Shown piece after piece: positions 43,184 to 50,476 of a DNA stretch of 64,000 nucleotides; the first letter of the stretch is position 1; each line of letters starts with the position of its first letter. The stretch covers positions 1 through 64,000 of the forward strand of contig NZ_JACHDY010000002.1 in the NCBI RefSeq assembly GCF_014201315.1, given 5' to 3'. Under the pieces are notes generated by a model that searched no databases, was not told the origin of the DNA, and was given only the letters and a program-made list of their open reading frames with translations. The translations under genes and the position numbers were made by a program. This DNA is from Edaphobacter lichenicola (GTDB taxonomy: Bacteria > Acidobacteriota > Terriglobia > Terriglobales > Acidobacteriaceae).

Positions 43184-43261
43184 GGTAGTCATATAGCTAC
43201 CGCGAAGCTCTAAGCCATGCTTTGTCAGCAAGTCTCTATATGGCTACGAAAGTAGCCATAC
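43184..43261. promoter_or_regulatory. inverted-repeat cluster, candidate oriT/operator
   Basis: The region holds GGTAG and CTACC around an eight-base centre (43184-43201), and a perfect hairpin TATGGCTAC, GAAA, GTAGCCATA (43239-43260). Three half-sites of the form RTATRGCTAC occur (43191, 43238 and, reversed, 43252). It lies upstream of the RHH, coupling protein and relaxase operon. This is where self-transmissible MobF elements place oriT and the operon operator. Confidence 0.5.
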
Positions 43262-43286
43262 ATCTCCCTATGAGGGGTGGAGTGTC

Positions 43287-43311
43287 AAAAATCTTCCGGT
43301 GCGAAGCACCG
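43287..43311 (-). terminator. intrinsic terminator after the trb operon
   Basis: On the minus strand a perfect stem (CGGTGC, TTC, GCACCG; 43297-43311) is followed after five bases by TTTTT (43291-43287). It lies 32 bases downstream of the stop of the last trb-operon gene (43343) and separates this operon from the mobilisation operon. Confidence 0.6.
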
Positions 43312-43342
43312 CTTACGCACTGCCACGGATTTGTACGGAGGG

Positions 43343-43663
43343 TCATGCCTTCTGTGCCCTCGACGGCTCTATGGCATCCACCCCTGCAGCCGGCTTCTTG
43401 GCAGGCTGCTCCACCGATGCTGCCTCATTGACCGGCGCTTTACGGACGCGCAATGTGCAGCGGACCTGCTTGGCCTGTGGGGTCTTCAAGAAGTCCTGGA
43501 AGTCGCGATCTTTTGAGAAGACGTAATTGAGCGCTTTGTCCACCACGTCGTCTGCCGTGGCTTTAATGAAGGCGGCGTATTGATCGACTTGAGTTGCTGT
43601 CGCTTCGTCCAATCGGACGGAAGCGCTGAGCTGACGGCTTTGGGTGATTTCAAGTAAGGGCAT
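43343..43663 (-). CDS. small RHH-like protein of the transfer region, hypothetical
   Basis: A 106-residue protein. Residues 10-50 (RQLSASVRLDEATATQVDQY, then AAFIKATADDVVDKALNYVF) look like a ribbon-helix-helix DNA-binding domain. The tail is Ala/Pro-rich and probably unstructured. GGAG lies nine bases before the ATG. It is the last gene of the trb operon, 46 bases after trbB. It may regulate transfer or assist the relaxosome. Confidence 0.65.
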   Translation of the reverse strand: MPLLEITQSRQLSASVRLDEATATQVDQYAAFIKATADDVVDKALNYVFSKDRDFQDFLKTPQAKQVRCTLRVRKAPVNEAASVEQPAKKPAAGVDAIEPSRAQKA

Positions 43664-43709
43664 TTAGGGTCTCCTATCTGGGGTGAAATCGAACGAATTA
43701 TGGCCTCAA

Positions 43710-44684
43710 TCAACTGGCCTGAAGCATTGGCAAGTTGGCATCGAATACAGGGTCGATCAGGAAACGTTTGGCCTCTCTATCAAAGCCTTTGAGGCCCAAC
43801 ACTTCCCGAATCGCGCGGCGTCCCGGTTGGCGCTCAACATGGACGATGAAATCAACGGCATCTGCAATCTCCGCTTCGGTATCAATAAAGGTCGTCTGCG
43901 CATGGTTGCGCATGACGAGATTGGCGAAGCGATGAAGGGCTTTCTCGGCCGAGTTTGCATGGATCGTGGCAAGTGAACCGGCGTGGCCGGTATTGAAGGA
44001 ATCGAGCAGCGTTCGCGCCTCGATTCCCCGTACTTCTCCCAGGATGATCCGGTCTGGTCTCCAGCGGAGAGCAGACTTCAACAGGTCATCGAAAGAGACA
44101 GAAGATTTGAACGTATCGGTCTGGCATTCGACAGAGAGAATGTTTGGCTTCTGGATGTGCAGCTCGGCTGTATCTTCGATAACGACGATCCGCTGCGCCT
44201 CGGGAATGGCGTTAGCAAGAATCCGCAGAAGCGTGGTCTTCCCTGTCCCGGTTCCGCCGCTAATGAGCAGTGTCTTTCCTGCTGCGATTTGCTCCGCAAG
44301 GAACGCCGCAAGCGGGCGCGTAAGCGTGCCGCGAGTAATCAGGTCTTCGACCGTGTAATGGCGGCTGGAGAACTTACGGATAGTGAGCGCCGGAGCGGGA
44401 CGCACGACGGGCGGAATGACCGCCGCTAGGCGGCTCCCGTCTGGAAGCTGCGCGTGCAATACAGGGTTATCTTCGTCGAGCTTTTTGCCGAGCTGGTTGG
44501 CAATCACTTCGAGGCCGGTGCGCAGCTTGCCGGCGTCAAAGGAAATGGTCTCTTCCTGGCGCATAATTCCGTCGCGCTCATACCACCATGAGGCGTCAGG
44601 ATTGCCCATGATTTCGCTGATGCTGTCGTCTAGCAGCAGTGGCTCTAATGGGCGAAGGAATGGAAGGATCAACTCGAAGCTCAT
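43710..44684 (-). CDS. trbB: T4SS ATPase TrbB (VirB11-like)
   Basis: A 324-residue hexameric traffic ATPase. It has Walker A SGGTGTGKTTLLRIL (about residues 142-156), the Asp box VIEDTAELHI, Walker B RPDRIILGEVRG, and the His box NTGHAGSLATIHANS. The N-terminal domain has MSFELILPFLRPLEPLLLDD and DISEIM-type residues typical of TrbB rather than CpaF. It powers pilus assembly and substrate transfer with TrbE. The gene follows ssb by 66 bases on the same strand. Confidence 0.93.
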   Translation of the reverse strand: MSFELILPFLRPLEPLLLDDSISEIMGNPDASWWYERDGIMRQEETISFDAGKLRTGLEVIANQLGKKLDEDNPVLHAQLPDGSRLAAVIPPVVRPAPALTIRKFSSRHYTVEDLITRGTLTRPLAAFLAEQIAAGKTLLISGGTGTGKTTLLRILANAIPEAQRIVVIEDTAELHIQKPNILSVECQTDTFKSSVSFDDLLKSALRWRPDRIILGEVRGIEARTLLDSFNTGHAGSLATIHANSAEKALHRFANLVMRNHAQTTFIDTEAEIADAVDFIVHVERQPGRRAIREVLGLKGFDREAKRFLIDPVFDANLPMLQAS

Positions 44685-44750
44685 ATTGGGATCTCACAGC
44701 GATGGAAGCCCAGCGGGTTAGCCGGGCTTCCGTGGGTGAAGAGGAAGGGC

Positions 44751-45134
44751 CTATGCGGCCACTTCCTCGGTCGAAACGTCGTCGTTCTCCTGCTCTTCCG
44801 GGGCAGCTTTCTCGGCGCGGTCCAGCTTCAGGATCGAATCGACCCGAATCTCCCAGATGCGCTGCTTGCTGTCCGTCTTCTTGCTGTCGTACTCCCGGCT
44901 GCGCAGCTCCCCTTCCACCTGGATATGTGTACCCTTCTTAAGTGTGGCGGCGAATTCCGAGAGCTTGCCGAAGACGATGCAGCGATGCCACTCGGTTTGC
45001 GAGACGTACTTGCCGTCCTTCTTGTAGGAGCTCTTGGTTGCCAGCGAGAGGGTCGTAAAGCTGCGGTTGTTGTTGGTGTGAACTTCTGCATCACTGCCGA
45101 GGAAGCCGATGAGGTTTACTTTGTTCTGATACAT
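44751..45134 (-). CDS. ssb: single-stranded DNA-binding protein of the element
   Basis: A 127-residue SSB. The OB-fold holds MYQNKVNLIGFLGSDAEVHT, FTTLSLATKSSYKK, TEWHRCIVFGKLSEFAATLK and KGTHIQVEGELRSREYD. The acidic C-terminus (EQENDDVSTEEVAA) lacks the DDDIPF tip that recruits repair proteins in chromosomal SSBs, which is common for plasmid-borne forms. ATG at 45132-45134 is preceded by GGAG. It probably protects the incoming strand during conjugation. Confidence 0.9.
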   Translation of the reverse strand: MYQNKVNLIGFLGSDAEVHTNNNRSFTTLSLATKSSYKKDGKYVSQTEWHRCIVFGKLSEFAATLKKGTHIQVEGELRSREYDSKKTDSKQRIWEIRVDSILKLDRAEKAAPEEQENDDVSTEEVAA

Positions 45135-45595
45135 GGTCGTGTCTCCGTTTGTTGAATTTCCCGATCTTGCTGGGGTCACACCGGGCGGAGCCTGAGCGAG
45201 TGGGCCCGGCTCCCAAGTGCCAAGCTCTGCATTTACGGAGGGTCCGGTACGGAAACCGTAACCCGTAGGGCGGCGTAGCCGAAGCAGAAGAGCGCCGCGC
45301 CGCCGGGCGCCGGTTTTGCCCCGAAGCTGTGACCCAGCAAACGGCGGGATACATAACGGCAGACACATAACGAGAGCAAAGTTTTCATCTGCTCTCTGGC
45401 TCGGGAAGTTCGCCTCAATCGCTGCTGGTTTCGAGCTGCTCACTGCTCCGCAAAAGGACGGCAATTCGCCACCGATTCTGCAGCCCGTCCGGCACTCGAA
45501 TGCTGCCGACAACTTGCGCGGGGACAGGTGGGGTGAAGCAGCCGACTTGGCAGCAAGTCTGGACATCTCTAAGCCTCTGGAGCGTCGATAAATCC
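45135..45595. other. gene-free, GC-rich stretch inside the trb operon
   Basis: No credible gene is seen between trbF and ssb. The stretch has an inverted repeat TACGG, AAA, CCGTA (near 45253-45265) and a GC-rich segment with GCGCCGCGCCGCCGGGCGCC. It may contain the promoter of ssb-trbB; other frames across it are overlaps with no motif. Confidence 0.4.
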
Positions 45596-46282
45596 CTAGC
45601 TGAACGCCTGGTCTGCCCGGAAGCGGACGATGGTCAATCCGAGAGGGTCTACGGCCAACTCATCATTCTTCACGTTCTCCCGGAAGACGTAGGTCACGCT
45701 GGCGACCCATCGCTCCCGCTTGAGTTCGGTATGATCCGCCGGGTTCGTGAATACTTTCTCGAACTCGATCCGTGCCGAATAGGGCGACTGTCGCAGGTCG
45801 TCAAGGACGACGTTTTTGACCTCGACATCGACGTAAGGAAGCGTGCTGTCGTTCCTGTACGTCAGGATGGTATTGTCCTTGCGCTCCTGGTCGATCACGG
45901 CCCGCTGGACGTCGCCATTCAGGAAGTACAGTGCATTCGTCTGGTCACGCTCTATGGTGAAGCGATTGCGGTTGAAATAGAGCTCCGCCCAACGGGTCAG
46001 GTAATACTTGTTCTCCGCCTCCTGCGGGCGGTACTGGAAGTTGCGGTAGTCGATCGCTTCGGCGTGGCCCACATCATTGATACGCACAATCATCGGGTGC
46101 ATATTGGCGAGTGCCTTCTGGCTTTTGAATGTCAGAGCAGCCAAGGCCAAGCAGACGATAACGAGCGCAAGGATCGTCACCTTCAAATAGGTGTTCATTA
46201 CCAGCGGATCGCCATACTGCTCCAGATAGCGTTCAGCGGCGCGGGTGATCTCGGGCGATGCCTTCATTGTTGCTGTACTCAT
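45596..46282 (-). CDS. trbF: T4SS protein TrbF (VirB8-like)
   Basis: A 228-residue bitopic inner-membrane protein. The N-terminal cytoplasmic 35 residues are followed by one transmembrane helix (VTILALVIVCLALAALTF) and a periplasmic NTF2-like VirB8 domain containing RWAELYFNRNRFTIERDQ and the C-terminal ERWVASVTYVFRE. It nucleates the assembly of the secretion channel. ATG at 46280-46282 has GAGGAG upstream. It follows trbL by 11 bases. Confidence 0.88.
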   Translation of the reverse strand: MSTATMKASPEITRAAERYLEQYGDPLVMNTYLKVTILALVIVCLALAALTFKSQKALANMHPMIVRINDVGHAEAIDYRNFQYRPQEAENKYYLTRWAELYFNRNRFTIERDQTNALYFLNGDVQRAVIDQERKDNTILTYRNDSTLPYVDVEVKNVVLDDLRQSPYSARIEFEKVFTNPADHTELKRERWVASVTYVFRENVKNDELAVDPLGLTIVRFRADQAFS

Positions 46283-46293
46283 GGGTCTACTCC

Positions 46294-47151
46294 TCAGCCC
46301 ATCAGGGCGGTCGTTGCAAGGCCGGTGATGATTCCGGTGCCGGCGTCATGCCCGCCGGTATGTCCGGAGAATATGGTGGCAGTCATAGCGGGAATCTTGA
46401 GCAAGATAAAGCCGTTGACGACAACCAAGAGGATCAACACGGGCAGCTTTTCGACCATCTGCGCCGGGTCTACAAAGCCGCTCATCATGCTGTAGTAGTG
46501 CGCGAGCAGTTGAGACAAGATGCTGAGTGTCGCCGCAGCGACTACCTTGTAGAAGGAAAAACCCAGAAAGGCGCGAAGCCAGCCCCAGAACAAGAACTCC
46601 AGCTTGTCGAAGACAAGGAATGGGATAAATATGGGACCGAGCATCCCTACAACGGCACTGGCGACAGCACCGTAGGCGATGATTACGCTGATTAGTGCAG
46701 AGAGGAGGGCGATGAGCACCTGAATCAGGGCGAAGATAATTGCGTTATATGGGTTCGTTACCGTTGCCATCATCCCCGGCCCTTCGTTCGTCTCCGCTTG
46801 TCTCAAAGTATTCAGGATGTTTGCAGCGCTGTCCGTTCCAATAAGGTCAACGAGATGTTGCGCCCCGCCGTTGATAAACCCCTTAAGCGAATATCCGATG
46901 CCAGGAATGCTTGAGTCGTAGAAGTTGACCATTACATAGGCGAACGTGATGAGCATGAAGAAATTCAGAAACTTCGCTACACTGAAGCCCGGCCCTCCCT
47001 GCGCCGATGCCAGAGCCTCTTGCACGCCGAACCAGACGAGCATGATGGTTGCGAGAGCGACGCAGATATGGACACCCATTGCATCGACCGACGGTGCAAC
47101 GGTACTGGTCAGGGTGTTGCAAGCCTGCGTTATCCAAAGAAAGAGATCCAT
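46294..47151 (-). CDS. trbL: T4SS membrane protein TrbL (VirB6-like)
   Basis: A 285-residue polytopic membrane protein with about six to seven helices, including ICVALATIMLVWFGVQEALA, FALIQVLIALLSALISVIIA and LPVLILLVVVNGFILLKIPA. The Gly/Ala-rich C-terminal tail is typical of TrbL/VirB6. It forms part of the inner-membrane translocation pore. TrbL of RP4 is longer (about 528), so this is a compact form. It lies between trbJ and trbF. Confidence 0.85.
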   Translation of the reverse strand: MDLFLWITQACNTLTSTVAPSVDAMGVHICVALATIMLVWFGVQEALASAQGGPGFSVAKFLNFFMLITFAYVMVNFYDSSIPGIGYSLKGFINGGAQHLVDLIGTDSAANILNTLRQAETNEGPGMMATVTNPYNAIIFALIQVLIALLSALISVIIAYGAVASAVVGMLGPIFIPFLVFDKLEFLFWGWLRAFLGFSFYKVVAAATLSILSQLLAHYYSMMSGFVDPAQMVEKLPVLILLVVVNGFILLKIPAMTATIFSGHTGGHDAGTGIITGLATTALMG

Positions 47152-47174
47152 ATCTGCCTCGCTCGTTAGAAGAA

Positions 47175-47978
47175 TCAGTACCGCATTGCGGTCGAAGCGC
47201 CACTAAATGACGGCGCGGTGGTGGTGTATCCGGGGTGAAATTGGTTGGCTTGTTGAAACGTGGCTTTGAGCGCGTCTTGCTGCTGCTTTTGAGCGACGAT
47301 CTGCTGCAGTGCGGATGCCTGCGCAATTTGGTTGGCTTCTTGTTGCTGCTGAAGCTGCAAGATCAACGCCTGATTGATGCGCTGCAGGGTCGCTAATTCA
47401 GTGTGCTGTGCCGGGTCCGCAGATTGCGTCTGCGATTGCAGCGTGTTGATCGCCGCCTGGCGTTGCTGCGAATTCGCACGAATCGTGCCAAGCGTCTGAA
47501 GATTGCTGCTACTGACCGAGTCGTTCAGGTCGGCAGTTGCTCCCTGGGCTGCAATCTGCTGCTGCGCCGATAGGCTTAGATTGCCATAGCCACTGAGTTG
47601 ACCTGTTCGAGGCACCGATGCCTGCTGATACGAGTAGGCGGCGTTGGAGCCATTATTTGCCGTGCTCATCCAAGGTTGTGAGTTGCCATAAGTGTTCGCG
47701 GCCCGATTGAGCATCATCCAATATGACGACGGGGAGAGATAGGGTTGGTAGAGGCTCTGCGGAGCAAGAGACATCTGATGAACCACGTTATACGTTGCGA
47801 TGGCATTGTCTGCGAGCTTCACGGAGTTGGTGAAGATGTTCTGCCCCTGTTCAATTTGCTGGACAGCGTGAGCGGCCTGAGTCGGGTCGTAGACAATTCC
47901 CGATCCGAACTGGGCGTGCGCCGCAATCGGCATCGCCGCCAGAGTGAACACTGCGATTTTGAAAACAAGAGTCCTCAT
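47175..47978 (-). CDS. trbJ: T4SS protein TrbJ (VirB5-like)
   Basis: About 267 residues. The signal peptide is MRTLVFKIAVFTLAAMPIAA ending in HAQF. The mature part is helical and Gln-rich (LQQIVAQKQQQDALKATFQQ), with the early FGSGIVYDPTQAAHAVQQIE block seen in TrbJ. It is a minor pilus component and may bind recipient cells. I chose ATG at 47976-47978 because GAAGGAGAC lies in front of it. The upstream in-frame start would break the signal peptide. Confidence 0.85.
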   Translation of the reverse strand: MRTLVFKIAVFTLAAMPIAAHAQFGSGIVYDPTQAAHAVQQIEQGQNIFTNSVKLADNAIATYNVVHQMSLAPQSLYQPYLSPSSYWMMLNRAANTYGNSQPWMSTANNGSNAAYSYQQASVPRTGQLSGYGNLSLSAQQQIAAQGATADLNDSVSSSNLQTLGTIRANSQQRQAAINTLQSQTQSADPAQHTELATLQRINQALILQLQQQQEANQIAQASALQQIVAQKQQQDALKATFQQANQFHPGYTTTAPSFSGASTAMRY

Positions 47979-48026
47979 AGTCGTGTCTCCTTCGTACACA
48001 ACGGGTGAATGGTTTATTGAAACGAT

Positions 48027-48323
48027 TTACTTACTGGCTTGCTGAAGTTCGTTTTGAAGGTCGCCGGCCCGTTTCGCCTCTTGGTCGCACTTCTTTTTCT
48101 GAGCATCCTCCTGCTCTTTACTGATGGGCGGCGGTGTCCTACCGCTTAGGGCATCTCCTGCACCGCTTGTCATCGGTGCAACGCAGTCGTTTACGTATTG
48201 CTTATGAGCATCGTTGTATTGCTGCTGCAGGTTGGTGATCCTAGCTTGCTTCTCTTGGCCGCTCTGACATCCTGCGAGGATGAGGCAAGCGAGCAGCGCG
48301 GCGATGGGCATTAGCGGCTTCAT
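48027..48323 (-). CDS. T4SS lipoprotein (TrbK/VirB7-like)
   Basis: A 98-residue protein with a lipoprotein signal (AALLACLILAGCQSG; Cys19 after the lipobox LAGC). The mature part is helical and charged. A strong AAGGAGGT precedes the ATG. Between trbJ and trbI, a small lipoprotein is either the TrbK entry-exclusion protein or the VirB7-type stabiliser of VirB9; sequence alone does not decide. Confidence 0.75.
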   Translation of the reverse strand: MKPLMPIAALLACLILAGCQSGQEKQARITNLQQQYNDAHKQYVNDCVAPMTSGAGDALSGRTPPPISKEQEDAQKKKCDQEAKRAGDLQNELQQASK

Positions 48324-48332
48324 GACACCTCC

Positions 48333-49682
48333 TTAGGACGATTGGGGTATGGTGTGGTTTTCGTAGGCCGGCAGAAGCATGTCTTGTGTGATGTAGAGCT
48401 TCACTCGATGGCCTTCGCGGATTGTGATGGTCGGCGGTATCTGCATAAAGCGATCAAGGATTGTGGTCGCCGACTGCGCGACGGAGGCAGAGGCCCCGGT
48501 CGTGAATATTTCCGGCCCCGAAGCCGTCAGTGCAGCCCCGCCCTCTGTAATTTGAGATGCTCCGGCAATAACGCCGAGTGCAATCGAGGTGCCGAAGATT
48601 TGCAGGTAATGATTGTTGACCTTATCCTTCAGGCCCTCTTCCCCGATCTGGTCAAGACCGTGGAACTGATCCAGGTCAACACTGTAACCATCGGGCATAA
48701 TCATCCGGTGGAACACTACGGCCATGCGGCGCTGCTGTCCAAAACCGCTGGGGCCAATCTTCTTCGCCTCTCCCAGCACGATCGTTCCATCAGGAATGAG
48801 GACGTGCTGATGGTCATGCGAGTAAACAGGGTTCGATACGAGCACTTTGACTGGGCCAACGGCGTCGCCATCCAGCCGATTCATCAATACCGTATCGACC
48901 GTGATTCCCTCATAAAGGACATAAGGCTGGCCGCTGGCAGAGTCGATATTGACCTCGGGGGAACGCTTCGGCGGCGTTGGCTGGTCCCCGGCGGCGCGTG
49001 CCGCAACCAGACTTGAGTTTGCGGGGGGCGCGAGCTGCTGGGGAGCATAGCCTGTGGGCATGACAGCGCTCTGTGGAGGTTGCGGCTGCGGGGCGTGCTG
49101 GTCCGCCGATTGACTGTAGGCAAGATTCGACGAAAAGCGCGAATCGAACGCTTTCTCTCTCTCCTTAACCGCGAGTTGCTGTGCCGACTGTTGCTCCGGA
49201 GAAAGCCCGGCTCCGTTCCCGCCCGGCTGTGCATAGCTGCCAGCCTGGGGATACGGCATCGCCGGGCAGGGTTGTCCGGGCACACAGGCCGCTGGCTGGC
49301 CTGTGGGGCCGTACGAGGCCGCCATAGCCCTTTGCGCGGGCGTAGCAAGCGCCAAGGCAGGGTCATTTGCTGCCGCCTGAGCGGCAGCGGCCTGTTGAGC
49401 TTCCTTTTGCCGTTCGGCATCAAGCTGGTTCTTGAGGTCTTGAATGTTATTGTCCGTGTTGTCCTGAACCATTGGCTGAGGCGGCCCGCTCTTCTCGGCT
49501 GCGACCTGGGCCGGGGTCTTCTTTCCGTGCGAACTGAAGACGGCTGCGAGGATCACGAGCAGCGCAACCCCGAGGTAAAGGAGCGGCTTGAGATTTTTCT
49601 GTAGGACGCCCTTCGGATCGATCGCCCGCTTCCTCAGCTCTGGTTCCACGGGTTGTTCGGCGGCGATGACTGGCTCTGTCAT
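48333..49682 (-). CDS. trbI: T4SS protein TrbI (VirB10-like)
   Basis: A 449-residue inner-to-outer-membrane spanning protein. A cytoplasmic N-terminus is followed by one transmembrane helix (LLYLGVALLVILAAVFSS), a Pro/Gln-rich periplasmic linker (about residues 60-240), and a C-terminal beta-barrel domain with VLYEGITVDTVLMNRLDGDA, PVYSHDHQHVLIPDGTIVLG and RMIMPDGYSVDLDQFHGLDQ. It senses ATPase activity and gates the outer-membrane pore. It lies 29 bases from trbG. Confidence 0.9.
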   Translation of the reverse strand: MTEPVIAAEQPVEPELRKRAIDPKGVLQKNLKPLLYLGVALLVILAAVFSSHGKKTPAQVAAEKSGPPQPMVQDNTDNNIQDLKNQLDAERQKEAQQAAAAQAAANDPALALATPAQRAMAASYGPTGQPAACVPGQPCPAMPYPQAGSYAQPGGNGAGLSPEQQSAQQLAVKEREKAFDSRFSSNLAYSQSADQHAPQPQPPQSAVMPTGYAPQQLAPPANSSLVAARAAGDQPTPPKRSPEVNIDSASGQPYVLYEGITVDTVLMNRLDGDAVGPVKVLVSNPVYSHDHQHVLIPDGTIVLGEAKKIGPSGFGQQRRMAVVFHRMIMPDGYSVDLDQFHGLDQIGEEGLKDKVNNHYLQIFGTSIALGVIAGASQITEGGAALTASGPEIFTTGASASVAQSATTILDRFMQIPPTITIREGHRVKLYITQDMLLPAYENHTIPQSS

Positions 49683-49711
49683 GTTGCGTGTCCTTTCGGC
49701 TATGGCCCGTT

Positions 49712-50476
49712 CTAACCCTTGCGGCTGAATTCCATCTTTTTCTTACCCAACTCGACATAGCCCGAATCCATCACTTTCGGGATGATGTATGTCCCATCGC
49801 GCAGGTCGTAGGAGATGAGATTCGGCTTCCCGTCCTTCATCTCGTACACAGAGAACTTTTCGGGGGCATTGGTCTTGATGTAGGTGAATTTGTCATCGTG
49901 ATAAATCGACTCGATATCGAATGGCGCTTCGTTAGCTCTGAAGTGATAGTCGAACTTGAGCTGCGTCTGATAGGCGCTCTTATACTCGTCCACGGCCTGC
50001 CCGACATGGGACTGCAATGCTGCGAGCTTTTGTTCAGTCTGCTCCAGTTGGGCAGTGGGAACGTACTGCGGCGGGCCGCTGGACGCGACGATAGAGGAGC
50101 GGTCGGCGGGCTCAATCAGAATCTTCAAGTCCGGCGCTTGCGATGTGCTCGACACGTCCTGCAGTGTGAACGAATAGATGTTGCCCTTGTCAGTGATGAG
50201 ATTGAGATTGGAGCTGATGCCCGCTTTGGCCGGATGGACAAAGCAGAAATTGCCCACTACATCCACCACCCAGAAGTCTTTGTCGCCTGTCGCCGCCTCC
50301 ATGATCTTTTCGGTGGGCGGAACTTCGATGAGCGTGGTGTACTTCAGCTTCGCGTGGATAGGAACGATGTCCTGCGAGTGATATTGCACCGTCCGCGCTG
50401 AAGCGTCCTGGGCAACGGCAACGGTGTACGGGACGGCAAAGGCGATACCGGCGATAAAGAGAAGTAAGCGATTCAT
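49712..50476 (-). CDS. trbG: T4SS protein TrbG (VirB9-like)
   Basis: A 254-residue periplasmic protein with a signal peptide ending in AVAQ. It has the VirB9/CagX fold with YTTLIEVPPTEKIMEAATGD, FCFVHPAKAGISSNLNLITD and a C-terminal beta domain (FSVYEMKDGKPNLISYDLRD, then GTYIIPKVMDSGYVELG). It forms the outer-membrane core with TrbI and the lipoprotein. Its ATG overlaps the trbE stop by four bases, and GGAG precedes it. Confidence 0.9.
   Translation of the reverse strand: MNRLLLFIAGIAFAVPYTVAVAQDASARTVQYHSQDIVPIHAKLKYTTLIEVPPTEKIMEAATGDKDFWVVDVVGNFCFVHPAKAGISSNLNLITDKGNIYSFTLQDVSSTSQAPDLKILIEPADRSSIVASSGPPQYVPTAQLEQTEQKLAALQSHVGQAVDEYKSAYQTQLKFDYHFRANEAPFDIESIYHDDKFTYIKTNAPEKFSVYEMKDGKPNLISYDLRDGTYIIPKVMDSGYVELGKKKMEFSRKG

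Noticed and set aside
45135..45595. oriT in the GC-rich gap between trbF and ssb
   Set aside because: Only one short inverted repeat is present, and it is far from the relaxase operon. The 43.2 kb cluster is a better candidate.
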